Assembly: GCA_902784865.1 (NCBI GenBank) | Contig: CACZWL010000011.1 | Coordinates: 16,803-80,802 of the forward strand | From: an uncultured Bacteroidota bacterium | Lineage (GTDB): Bacteria > Bacteroidota > Bacteroidia > Bacteroidales > P3 | Length of the DNA: 64,000 nt | Direction: 5' to 3' | Part shown: positions 41,812-49,521 of the stretch, one piece after another | Layout of the letters: the number at the start of each line of letters is the position of its first letter | How positions within the stretch are numbered: position 1 is the stretch's first letter | Translations under genes and position numbers: made by a program | The notes under the pieces: model-generated | What the model was told of the DNA's origin: nothing | What the model saw: the letters and a program-made list of their open reading frames with translations, nothing else | Database searches by the model: none

Positions 41812-43023
41812 TCAGATGCGCGCCCGGCGCACCGTGAGGGCCACCGACAGGCTGCTGATGGCCATCACCAGCACAAACGTCATCAGGAAGTCCACACCCC
41901 GCATCGCCACGGGAAACGCGCGGACCACGAAGTTACCGTCGCCCATGCCAATCAGGCCAAACTGCTGCTGCAACAGGCAGACGACAAATCCCAACACCAG
42001 ACCTGTCGCCACCGCCACGGCACAGATGAGCAGCCCCTCGAGGGCAAACGCCCGCCGGATACGGCGACGCTCCATGCCCATGCTCTGCAGCATGAAGATA
42101 TCGCCACGCTTGCCGATTATCAGCAGCGACAGCGATGCCACCAGACTCAAGGTCGAGATTAGCACTATCAGCGACAAAATCAGGTAGATACCCAATCTTT
42201 CCGTACGAAATATCTTGAAATAGAGCGGCTGCTGCTCGTAGCGGTCTTTTACCGTCAGCGGCAGCTGGCGCGAGGCTATAGCCTCCTTGACGCCGGCCTT
42301 CACCCTGCTCACCCGCGCACCCTTGGCCACCTTCAGGGCCACCGCGCTGCACTCGTCGGGCGCATAGCCCATCAGTCGCCGGACAAAGCCTATGTCGGCC
42401 ACCACATATTTCTTGTCGATATCGTTCTGTATAAAGAAATTGCCCACCGGATAGGCATAGCCGATATTAAACGCCTCGTCCATGGTGAAGCCCATCGCCG
42501 TGGTGCCGCGCTTGGGGATGTGCACCGCGGCCGGTACCGCCGAGGGTATGCGCATGCCCAGCTGGTAGAAGATTTCGCCGCCGACCACCAGCGTCGCCAG
42601 CCCCTCCTGCTCAGGCTTGAGCAGGTACTCGCCTTCTGCCATCAGGGTGTCGAGGCCCGTTAGGGCGACATAGTTCTCGTCGACCCCTCGCAACGTGACG
42701 ATGGCCTGGTTCTCGCCATAGGTCACCCACGCCGTCTCCGTCACCATTGGCGACACCGTGGCCACACCCTCCACTTGCCCCAGCCCACTGTCCGTCAGCC
42801 TGAAAGTCTTGCCCTCGGCAGGCTCGACGAGCAGCTCAGGGTCGAAGGTGCTGAAAAGTTCTTTGGTGAGGTTGCCGATACCATTGTAGACCGACAGCAC
42901 GATAATCAGCGCCATTGTACTGACCATCAGCCCGATGAGAGATATCCACGAGATTATGTTCACCACCGACCGCTGCCGGCGGGCGAAAAGATAGCGTACC
43001 GCGATGAGCGATTCCAGCCTCAT
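41812..43023 (-). CDS. FtsX-type ABC transporter permease (LolE/LolC-like)
   Basis: 403 aa. One membrane helix near residue 25-45 (NIISWISLIGLMVSTMALIIVLS), a large periplasmic domain, then three C-terminal helices (YLILSLIVLISTLSLVASL, LLICAVAVATGLVLGFVV, FLMTFVLVMAISSLSVALT). RYLFARRQRSVVNIISW and LQSMGMERRRIRRAF are typical of lipoprotein-releasing LolC/E permeases. No ATPase gene (lolD) is adjacent. The ATG overlaps the rbfA stop by 4 nt. A role in lipoprotein transport to the outer membrane is likely but not certain. Confidence 0.88.
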   Translation of the reverse strand: MRLESLIAVRYLFARRQRSVVNIISWISLIGLMVSTMALIIVLSVYNGIGNLTKELFSTFDPELLVEPAEGKTFRLTDSGLGQVEGVATVSPMVTETAWVTYGENQAIVTLRGVDENYVALTGLDTLMAEGEYLLKPEQEGLATLVVGGEIFYQLGMRIPSAVPAAVHIPKRGTTAMGFTMDEAFNIGYAYPVGNFFIQNDIDKKYVVADIGFVRRLMGYAPDECSAVALKVAKGARVSRVKAGVKEAIASRQLPLTVKDRYEQQPLYFKIFRTERLGIYLILSLIVLISTLSLVASLSLLIIGKRGDIFMLQSMGMERRRIRRAFALEGLLICAVAVATGLVLGFVVCLLQQQFGLIGMGDGNFVVRAFPVAMRGVDFLMTFVLVMAISSLSVALTVRRARI

Positions 43024-43364
43024 TGTTTAAGCAGGCGCTCGATGTTCTCTATGTAATCCAGCGAGTCGTCCAGATAGAACTCCAACTGGGGTATGATGCG
43101 CAGCTGCTTGCCTTCGCGCAGCCCCAGGCGGCGTCGCAGGTCGGCGGTGTTCTCGCGTATCAGCGCCATAAGCCCATCCTGGCTTCCACCACCTATCACC
43201 ATGATGGAGAGGTAGATGCGGGCAATCGAGAGGTCGGGGGTGACGCGCACCCGCGTCACCGTGATAAGCGACGGCCCCAGCAGCGGCTTCATCTCCCGCA
43301 GGAAGATGTCGCCCATGTCCTGCTGTATCAGGCGGCAGATCTTGTTTTGTCGTGTGCTCTGCAT
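43020..43364 (-). CDS. rbfA: Ribosome-binding factor A
   Basis: 114 aa KH-like fold protein: STRQNKICRLIQQDMGDIF, ITVTRVRVTPDLSIARIYLS, LRRRLGLREGKQLRIIPQLEFYLDDSLDY. It assists 16S rRNA maturation and 30S assembly. It begins 4 nt after the outer-membrane protein gene and overlaps the permease gene, so it is translated inside the M1-peptidase operon. Confidence 0.94.
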   Translation of the reverse strand: MQSTRQNKICRLIQQDMGDIFLREMKPLLGPSLITVTRVRVTPDLSIARIYLSIMVIGGGSQDGLMALIRENTADLRRRLGLREGKQLRIIPQLEFYLDDSLDYIENIERLLKQ

Positions 43365-43368
43365 AGTC

Positions 43369-43992
43369 CTACCACCTCCAGCCTAAACGTATCGGGAGAA
43401 ACACCGTCTGCTGCATGTAGGCCACGCCCAGCGTCACGTAGAAGCTGTGCCAGTTGCGGCTCATGTTGCGCATTCCGTTCAGGTGGTACCAGTAGTACCA
43501 GTTCAGGCCGCCATAGACTTCCACCAGCGGCGTGAGGGTGGTGCCATAGGTGTCGCTCGGACCCAGCAGCATGCTGCCTCCCACGCGGGCACCCACCTCG
43601 GGGGCCCACTTGATGGAGGTCGGCTGGTAGTCGAGCCCCATGATGGCTTTCCATATCGGGCGGAAGTCGAAGTCGACAAACACCTGGGCGCCAAGCATCG
43701 ACTCGGCCTGCTCGTGGCTGCTGAAGTAGTAGCCCACGCCGGCTCCGCCGCCGAGGAACCAGTCCTGGCTTATGTTCATGCCTACCATCACGTTGACGTC
43801 GGCCCCGTGGTGGTGTTTGTTCAGGTAGTGGCCGTAGTCGCCGGCCTCGCCGATGTTGCCTATGTACGGCAGGTATCCGGCCTCCACCTTCATCATGAAC
43901 TCGTTCTTCTTGCCCAGCTGCGAATATTGGGCGGCGGCAGGCATGGCCATGCCTATTAACAGCGTCGCTATGAGTGCTTTTACCTTATTCAT
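43369..43992 (-). CDS. Outer-membrane beta-barrel protein
   Basis: 207 aa. Signal peptide MNKVKALIATLLIGMAMPAAAQ; then barrel strands such as EFMMKVEAGYLPYIGNIG, VNVMVGMNISQDWFLGGGAG, VEVYGGLNWYYWYHLNG and SFYVTLGVAYMQQ, ending FLPIRLGWRW with a C-terminal aromatic residue. It resembles the small opacity-type barrels of Bacteroidota. Function unknown. The ATG overlaps the M1 peptidase stop; rbfA follows after 4 nt. Confidence 0.85.
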   Translation of the reverse strand: MNKVKALIATLLIGMAMPAAAQYSQLGKKNEFMMKVEAGYLPYIGNIGEAGDYGHYLNKHHHGADVNVMVGMNISQDWFLGGGAGVGYYFSSHEQAESMLGAQVFVDFDFRPIWKAIMGLDYQPTSIKWAPEVGARVGGSMLLGPSDTYGTTLTPLVEVYGGLNWYYWYHLNGMRNMSRNWHSFYVTLGVAYMQQTVFLPIRLGWRW

Positions 43993-46280
43993 AGTTGTAT
44001 CAATTTCGACTGCAAAGATATGAATTTATTTTCAATTCTCACAAAATATGTTCCTTTTCCAAGTGCCGGCCTCAGTTTTTCGCCGTCGCGGACACCCTTT
44101 TTCGCCCACACCTGACGCCCTTCGGCATCGAAAATCGCCACCTCGTAGGGTGCCGCCTGGCCCGTTGTCACCGACAAGACCTCGCCCCGCTTCAGGGGGT
44201 TGGGGAACAGGTTGGCCTCGGCAGCGCGTGGCGCCGTTATGCCGACGGCCGAGGTGTCGATGATGGCCAGCGTGTATTCGCCTGGCAGCAGGCTGTCGGC
44301 CACCACGAAACCTTCGTTGGCGGTGCCCGTCAGCCGGTACGGCAGCACCTGCCACTCGCCGCGCTCCGGGCGGTAGAGCAATACTATAGAATCGCGCGAG
44401 GCCGACTGCGCGTAGAAGCCGTTGTCAAGGTTGGGATAGTTCGAGCTGGAATAGCCCCGGCGCACGTAGCGGAAGCGGCCTTCGACGGCGGCCTCGCGGT
44501 CCCACGCGCCACGCAGCGCCCAGTAGCGCCGCGCCGTGCGCACCGTGCCCTCGGGCAGCGTGCCCCACGGGCGGCCCCAGTGGTGCTCCACATAGATGTC
44601 TGTCGCCGCCTGCGAGCGGAACGCCGCATGCGCCGTCGGCACCGACACCAGCGATCCGCCTTGCGTGTGGGCCTCGCCGACGGTGGCGGCGTCAGACAGC
44701 TCCTTGTCGTAGTCGAGCACAAAGTGCGTCGCCACAAACGGCAGGCTGAACACCACGTCGAGGGCGGTATCGTTTGTCGTGAACCACATCTTGGCCGTGT
44801 CGCCGTTGGCCGAGAAGAAGGTGATGGGCACTTTGATGCTGCGCATCACGCTGTCGGTGCCCACGCCCTGCTGGCTGATCATCACGTTCAGCGAGTGGGG
44901 GTTGCAGCCCGCCAGCCCGAGGGTCGAGGTCACGTGGTAGTCCACAAAGCCTTTGCCGAAGACGTGGAAGTCGAAGAAGTCGGTCAGGTCGGTGCCGCTG
45001 TACAGGCTCAGCGAGTCGCGCAGCCCGTAGGCGTCGATGTTGCCGAAGGCGCAGCTCGCCATCAGCCGGTTCAGCGCGTTGTAGAACACCTCCTCGCCGA
45101 GGTAGCCGCGCAGCGAGTGCCACACCATCCACCCCTTCTCGTAGGTCGTTGAGCCGTAGGTGTAGTCGTGCGGCATGCCGTGCAGCGGACGGTAGCCGTG
45201 GTCGGTCAGGTGCGTCGTGCGCAGCACCGACTCCAGGTTGCGCTGGTAGTAGTCGTCGCTCGCCGCGCGTCCCTGCACCGACTCCATCGCCACCTCGCTG
45301 CAGAACGAGGCGCCGCCTTCGTTGATCCACATGTCGCCCGACGTGGCGCACGTCACCAGGTTGCCGAACCAGGCATGCCCCAGTTCGTGCGCTATCGTGC
45401 TCTGCGCACGCTCCGACATCGACGCCACAAGCGAGGCGTCGAGCGCTATGTTGTTCACATGCTCCATGCTGCCTTTGGCTGTCGCTATGTAGCCTATACG
45501 CCCCCAACGGTAGGGGCCGAAACAGCGCTCGAACATCGGCACCACCGAGTCCAGCTCGGCAAAGGCATTGCGCACATTGGTCTCCGAACGCCCCTGGTGG
45601 CCTATGCTCAGCGGGTAGGTGCCATACTGCGACACCACGCTGTCCTCTATCTTGTCCCATGCCGCCTGGCTCACCGACACCAGATAGGTCGGCACCTCCT
45701 GGCCGATGCGCCACACCGAGCTCTCCGTCCCGTCGGCATTGGCCGTCCGGCTCTGCAGCATGCCGCCGCACTCCGCCGTCCACCCGGCCTTCGTCTTCAC
45801 CCGCAGCGTGTAGGTGGCTTTGTCTGTGAAATTGTCGCGGCACGGGAACACCGACCGCCCCATCGAATGGGGGTCGGCCTCGAAGCCCACGCCCAGGTTG
45901 TAGTGGCAGTTGGCATCGAACCAGAAGCCGCCCCAGCCGCCCGACTCGGCATTCTGCCGGCCGGTGTACCACACCCGCACCGTGAAGTCGCTCCCGGCGG
46001 CAATCCCCGCCGTCGGCAGCGCCGTCAGGTCGGGATTGCTCACCCGCACGCCGGCCACCTCGACCGAGTCCACCGTCCCCACCAGCTCCAGCCCTATGCT
46101 GGCGCACGGCCGCAGCAGCGACAGGGTCAGCGTGGCATCGCCCTTGAACGGCGACCCGGCGCTCAAATCCAACGCAATGTCATAGTCCTTCACGTCGACA
46201 GAGTCTGTAGTCTGACCCCACACCGCACTGGTAACCAGCACCATGCAGAGCCCTGTGAATATTTGCTTCAAGGTCTTCAT
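43989..46280 (-). CDS. M1-family metallopeptidase with T9SS sorting domain
   Basis: 763 aa. Signal peptide to about residue 23 (VWGQ). An M1 aminopeptidase-like N-domain is followed by the zinc site TIAHELGHAWFGNLVTC, with the third ligand Glu in MWINEGGASF. The exopeptidase GAMEN motif is replaced by GSMEH, so cleavage specificity may differ. The C-terminal 80 residues form a type IX sorting domain: LFPNPLKRGEVL, YEVAIFDAEGRQVW and GTYFVRIENKF. It is therefore secreted to the surface. First gene of a four-gene operon; promoter at 46297. Confidence 0.92.
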   Translation of the reverse strand: MKTLKQIFTGLCMVLVTSAVWGQTTDSVDVKDYDIALDLSAGSPFKGDATLTLSLLRPCASIGLELVGTVDSVEVAGVRVSNPDLTALPTAGIAAGSDFTVRVWYTGRQNAESGGWGGFWFDANCHYNLGVGFEADPHSMGRSVFPCRDNFTDKATYTLRVKTKAGWTAECGGMLQSRTANADGTESSVWRIGQEVPTYLVSVSQAAWDKIEDSVVSQYGTYPLSIGHQGRSETNVRNAFAELDSVVPMFERCFGPYRWGRIGYIATAKGSMEHVNNIALDASLVASMSERAQSTIAHELGHAWFGNLVTCATSGDMWINEGGASFCSEVAMESVQGRAASDDYYQRNLESVLRTTHLTDHGYRPLHGMPHDYTYGSTTYEKGWMVWHSLRGYLGEEVFYNALNRLMASCAFGNIDAYGLRDSLSLYSGTDLTDFFDFHVFGKGFVDYHVTSTLGLAGCNPHSLNVMISQQGVGTDSVMRSIKVPITFFSANGDTAKMWFTTNDTALDVVFSLPFVATHFVLDYDKELSDAATVGEAHTQGGSLVSVPTAHAAFRSQAATDIYVEHHWGRPWGTLPEGTVRTARRYWALRGAWDREAAVEGRFRYVRRGYSSSNYPNLDNGFYAQSASRDSIVLLYRPERGEWQVLPYRLTGTANEGFVVADSLLPGEYTLAIIDTSAVGITAPRAAEANLFPNPLKRGEVLSVTTGQAAPYEVAIFDAEGRQVWAKKGVRDGEKLRPALGKGTYFVRIENKFISLQSKLIQL

Positions 46281-46296
46281 AAACTGATTTTAAAAT

Positions 46297-46305
46297 GCAA
46301 AAATA
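46297..46305 (-). promoter_or_regulatory. -7 element of M1 peptidase operon promoter
   Basis: TATTTTTGC on the minus strand with TTGGCAGG about 20 bp upstream; the ATG is 17 nt further. Confidence 0.75.
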
Positions 46306-46384
46306 CGAAAAAAAACTCACCTGCCAACCATTTTGTTCCCCCAACTAGCTGCAGAAATCGCAAAATGCTACCCCTCAGCAACTT

Positions 46385-46480
46385 ACAACCCAACCACTCC
46401 AGAGTCTACCAGACACCCACCAAATACCTAGGGGGGGCAGTCACCCCCCTCTCTTGAAAGGAGAGGGGGGGGCGGGGGGG
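46385..46480. other. Degenerate repeat units and C/G-run hairpin
   Basis: GTCTACCAGACACCCACCAA resembles the 11-bp units of the dispersed element without its palindrome. It is followed by CCTAGGGGGG and a hairpin CCCCCCTCTC / GAGAGGGGGG (46445-46471). No gene is seen. Confidence 0.5.
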
Positions 46481-46493
46481 GTGAGGCCTCCCC

Positions 46494-46679
46494 TCACTCC
46501 ACCAGGAGTTTGCGGATGCTGCTGGCCTGGCCACTGGTCAGGCGCAGGGTGTAGACGCCCTTGGCCAGGCCGCCGAGCGGCATGCGCGTAGCGCCGGCGG
46601 CGTTGCGCACCGTCCGCACGGCGCGGCCCTGCGCGTCGTACAGCGTCAGCTCGTAGCCGCCGATCTGTGCGGCACGCAC
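46494..46679 (-). pseudogene. Orphan T9SS C-terminal sorting domain
   Basis: The frame reads GGYELTLYDAQGRAVRTVRN, then GGLAKGVYTLRLTSGQ and IRKLLVE, a complete end of a type IX secreted protein, but no protein body precedes it. About 20 bp upstream of the in-frame ATG begins dispersed element copy D, so the gene seems cut at the repeat. On its own it would lack a signal peptide and is most likely a remnant. Confidence 0.75.
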
Positions 46680-46698
46680 CGTCCTGTGCGAACAAAAA

Positions 46699-46781
46699 GT
46701 TCCCCGATTTTCCCATCGGTGGGAAATGATGGGAAAGAGTCGAAGTATTCACCTACCAGATACCTACCAGACACCTACCAG
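46699..46781 (+). repeat. Dispersed element copy D
   Basis: Plus-strand copy with CCCATCGGTGGG and three CTACCAGAYAC units, followed by at least three decaying units (TTACCAGACGC, CTGTCGGTTGC, CTGCCGGTCGC) to about 46815. It lies about 100 bp upstream of the 46887 gene, same orientation. Confidence 0.92.
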
Positions 46782-46886
46782 GCGCTTACCAGACGCCTGT
46801 CGGTTGCCTGCCGGTCGCACGGCGCTTCGGGGCAAAAAATCGACCCCTCGGCACAATATTTCCGTCCGGGTGCCGTTACCCTAGGC

Positions 46887-47018
46887 ATGAACAGACACCT
46901 CAAACGCGCACTGCGCATTGCCCTGTTGCTGCTGCTCGTGGCCGGCACCGCCGCCTGCGGCGGTAGCGCCAATATGCACAAACACAAAAAGAGCGACTGC
47001 AATTGTCCGACGTTCTGA
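46887..47018 (+). CDS. Small lipoprotein (43 aa)
   Basis: 43 aa. MNRHLKRALRIALLLLLVAGTAAC is a lipoprotein signal with lipobox TAAC, leaving a 20-residue mature peptide GGSANMHKHKKSDCNCPTF. Similar tiny lipoproteins ending in Lys-rich, CxCPxF sequence are recurrent in Bacteroidota; their function is unknown to me. The two Cys and two His could bind metal. It overlaps the following SprT-like gene by 16 nt. Confidence 0.75.
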   Translation: MNRHLKRALRIALLLLLVAGTAACGGSANMHKHKKSDCNCPTF

Positions 47019-47725
47019 CACCGCAGCAGCGCTACCGGCGTATCCTTGAGCGCCACCTGCCGCCCGACAGGGTTGCGGAGCTTGCCGACGGGTCGCGCGT
47101 GGCGGCGTCGGCTGTCGGCTGGGTCTACGATTTCCTCGAGCGGCACCGCGTCCATTTCCACATCACCCGCGAGCGCCGTTCGAAGCTTGGCGACTACCGT
47201 CGCCCCTGGCCCGAGCCCGACACCCCGCCGGCCCTCGCCGATGCCCACCCGAGGCACCCTTTCCACGAGATATCCGTCAACGGCGACCTCGGGCCGCTGA
47301 TGTTCCTGTGGGTCTTCATCCACGAGGCCGCGCACCTGGAGACGCACCTGCGCCACCGCCACGTCCAGCCCCACGGCCACGAGTGGCAGGAGCAGTACCG
47401 CCAGCTCCTCGTCGGGTGTGCCTCTCTCTTCCCCGACGAGTTGCGTCCGCTGCTCGACCGCTACACCCGGCGTGTGCCCCTCAACCGCGCCGTGGGCCGC
47501 CAGATCGAGGCCACCCTCCGGCGCCTCGACAGCGGCGGCGACGCCTCCGGCAGCCCCGCTGTGCTCGACGACCTGCAGCCCGGCGCCGCCTTCCGCCTGC
47601 GCAGCCACCCCGACCGTCGCTTCCTGGCCCTCGACAGGCGCCGCACACGGTGGCTCTGCCGCGACCTCGACGACGGGCGCCAGTTCCTCGTCAGCGGCTC
47701 GGCAGAAATTGTCGCCGAACATTAA
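47003..47725 (+). CDS. SprT-like zinc metalloprotease domain protein
   Basis: 240 aa. The zinc-binding segment is FIHEAAHLETHL (HExxH) with a likely third ligand in PHGHEWQEQYR, as in SprT-like proteins. QRYRRILERHLPPDRVAE begins the domain and FHITRERRSKLGDYR precedes the active site. The C-terminal part (FRLRSHPDRRFLALDRRRTRWLC, LVSGSAEI) resembles a small beta domain as in Bacteroidota SprT homologues. The start is a TTG (MSDVLTPQQ) inside the lipoprotein gene. Known eukaryotic relatives repair DNA-protein crosslinks; the bacterial role is unknown. Confidence 0.85.
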   Translation: MSDVLTPQQRYRRILERHLPPDRVAELADGSRVAASAVGWVYDFLERHRVHFHITRERRSKLGDYRRPWPEPDTPPALADAHPRHPFHEISVNGDLGPLMFLWVFIHEAAHLETHLRHRHVQPHGHEWQEQYRQLLVGCASLFPDELRPLLDRYTRRVPLNRAVGRQIEATLRRLDSGGDASGSPAVLDDLQPGAAFRLRSHPDRRFLALDRRRTRWLCRDLDDGRQFLVSGSAEIVAEH

Positions 47726-47730
47726 TTTTT

Positions 47731-47761
47731 TTTGCACATTAGTTTTTTTTTCGTATCTTTG
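47731..47761 (+). promoter_or_regulatory. Promoter of ackA
   Basis: TTTGCAC and TATCTTTG with 19-bp spacing, 60 nt before the ackA ATG. Confidence 0.82.
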
Positions 47762-47821
47762 ACGTTCAGAAGAATACCGAAAAAACAAATTATAAATTAT
47801 AAATCAAACAGTTAGTGTAAT

Positions 47822-49018
47822 ATGAAGATTTTAGTTTTAAACTGCGGAAGCTCTTCCATCAAGTACCAGCTCATCGACATGGCCAACAACGCCCAGGTGA
47901 TGGCCAAAGGTCTGCTGGAGCGTATCGGTCTGGAAATGGGCGAGTTCACCCACAAGTACAACGGCCAGAAGCACTATGAGCAGCTGCCCATCCCCAACCA
48001 CACCGAGGGCATCAAGATAGTCCTCAAGGCGCTGACCGACCCGCAAATCGGCGTCATTGCCGACCTGAAGGAGATCGGCGCCGTCGGCAACCGCGTGGCC
48101 CATGGCGGCGAAATCTTCAAGGACAGCGTCCTCGTCGACGACAAGGTCATCGAGCAGATCAAGAGCCTCGAGCACCTGGCGCCCCTCCACACCCCCGGCA
48201 ACCTTGCCGGCATCTACGCCATGCGCGAGGTGCTCCCCGGCGTGCCCCAGACTGCCGTCTTCGACACCGCCTTCCACTCCACCCTCCCCCCCAAGAGCTA
48301 CCTCTACGGCCTCCCCTACGAGATGTACGAGAAGTACGGCATACGCCGCTACGGCTTCCACGGCACCAGCCATAAATTCGTCGCCGAGAAGGGTGCCAAG
48401 ATGATTGGCCGCGACTGGAACGACCTCAAGATTATCTCCTGCCACCTCGGCAGCGGCGCCTCCATTGCCGCCATCGACCACGGCAAGAGCTTCGACACCA
48501 CCATGGGCCTCACCGCCCTCGAAGGCCTCGTCATGGGTTCGCGCTGCGGCGATGTCGACCCCGGCGTCATCCTCTACCTCATGGACCAGGGCTACGACAG
48601 CAAGGCCCTCACCAAACTCCTCTACAAGCAGAGCGGCCTCATCGGCATCAGCGGCGACAAGCAGGACATGCGCGACATACGTGCCGGTCGCGACGCTGGC
48701 GACGTCCGCGCCACCTACGCCTTCGACATGTTCGCCCAGCGCGTCAAACGCTACATCGGCGGCTACATGGCCGAGATGGGCGGATGCGACCTCCTGCTCT
48801 TCACCGGCGGCATCGGCGAGAACGCCTGGTTCATGCGCCGCCCCATTCTGGAGAACATGGAGTGCCTCGGCATCAAGATCGACTTCTCCAAGAACGACAA
48901 CGTCATGGGCGAGGACATCATCCTCTCCACCCCCGACTCGAAGGTCGCCACCGTCGTCTGCACCACCGACGAGGAGTTCGTCATCGCCAGCGACACCTAC
49001 CGCCTCACCTCCAAGTAA
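47822..49018 (+). CDS. ackA: Acetate kinase
   Basis: 398 aa, the usual length. Signatures: LVLNCGSSSIKYQLID, GNRVAHGGE, YGFHGTSHKFVAEKGA, SCHLGSGASIAA and FTGGIGENAWFMRR. It interconverts acetyl phosphate and acetate with ATP formation, an energy-yielding step in fermentation. No phosphotransacetylase gene is adjacent, unlike the usual pta-ackA pair, and the gene has its own strong promoter and terminator. Confidence 0.97.
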   Translation: MKILVLNCGSSSIKYQLIDMANNAQVMAKGLLERIGLEMGEFTHKYNGQKHYEQLPIPNHTEGIKIVLKALTDPQIGVIADLKEIGAVGNRVAHGGEIFKDSVLVDDKVIEQIKSLEHLAPLHTPGNLAGIYAMREVLPGVPQTAVFDTAFHSTLPPKSYLYGLPYEMYEKYGIRRYGFHGTSHKFVAEKGAKMIGRDWNDLKIISCHLGSGASIAAIDHGKSFDTTMGLTALEGLVMGSRCGDVDPGVILYLMDQGYDSKALTKLLYKQSGLIGISGDKQDMRDIRAGRDAGDVRATYAFDMFAQRVKRYIGGYMAEMGGCDLLLFTGGIGENAWFMRRPILENMECLGIKIDFSKNDNVMGEDIILSTPDSKVATVVCTTDEEFVIASDTYRLTSK

Positions 49019-49046
49019 CCCCGCATCCCTTACAAAGAGATACTCA

Positions 49047-49078
49047 AAGCGGGAGCTCCCTCGAGGGAGCTCCCGCTT
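49047..49078. terminator. Bidirectional hairpin between ackA and Rieske-like gene
   Basis: 14-bp perfect stem (AAGCGGGAGCTCCC and complement, loop TCGA) between convergent genes. The flanking T-tracts are short. Confidence 0.8.
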
Positions 49079-49098
49079 CATTTACGTCTCTGCCGGGC

Positions 49099-49521
49099 TC
49101 AATATATCAGCAGCGTCTGCCCGTCGAAGTCGGCAGTGTACTGGTAGAGCGCGCACGCCGTGGCGCTGCCCTCGAGGGGGTTGCCGTTGATGGTCTCGAA
49201 CCTCGACCCGCACGCCGGGCAGCTCAGCAGCACGTCGTTCTCCGCGTCGGGCACAAGCTGCACCTCGTGGTCTTCCGGGCAGCTCATCTCGAAGGCCACA
49301 AAGTCGGTAAAGGTCACGCGGCGCACATAGATGCCCCTGTGTCCCACCACTTGGCCGTAGATGTCATGCGTGATGGCCTGCGCCCCCACCGTGCCGATGG
49401 CGGCATAGGCCGGCAGCGTCAGGTCGAACTGCCCACCCGGGCCGATGGGCGTGTTGCAGCGGTCGGGGGTGCATCCCGCCGCCGCCGCCAGCGCCGACAC
49501 TATGAGCCACAGCCGCTTCAT
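49099..49521 (-). CDS. Rieske-like lipoprotein with incomplete cluster site
   Basis: 140 aa. MKRLWLIVSALAAAAGC is a lipoprotein signal. The mature part has a Rieske-type fold pattern: FEMSCPEDHEVQLV, then VLLSCPACGSRFETINGNPLEGSA. A true Rieske centre needs CxH and CxxH; here the sites read CPEDH and CPAC, so a [2Fe-2S] cluster is doubtful and the second could instead be part of a zinc-ribbon-like knuckle. The ATG overlaps the M28 peptidase stop by 4 nt. An electron-transfer or structural role remains open. Confidence 0.7.
   Translation of the reverse strand: MKRLWLIVSALAAAAGCTPDRCNTPIGPGGQFDLTLPAYAAIGTVGAQAITHDIYGQVVGHRGIYVRRVTFTDFVAFEMSCPEDHEVQLVPDAENDVLLSCPACGSRFETINGNPLEGSATACALYQYTADFDGQTLLIY

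Noticed and set aside
46440-46480. C-run/G-run hairpin as a terminator of the M1 peptidase operon region
   Set aside because: No T-run, and it lies upstream of the M1 gene, not at its end; kept only as a repeat-like hairpin.
47822-49018. Long minus-strand frame (47837-49081) opposite ackA
   Set aside because: Shadow frame; acetate kinase signatures fix the coding strand.
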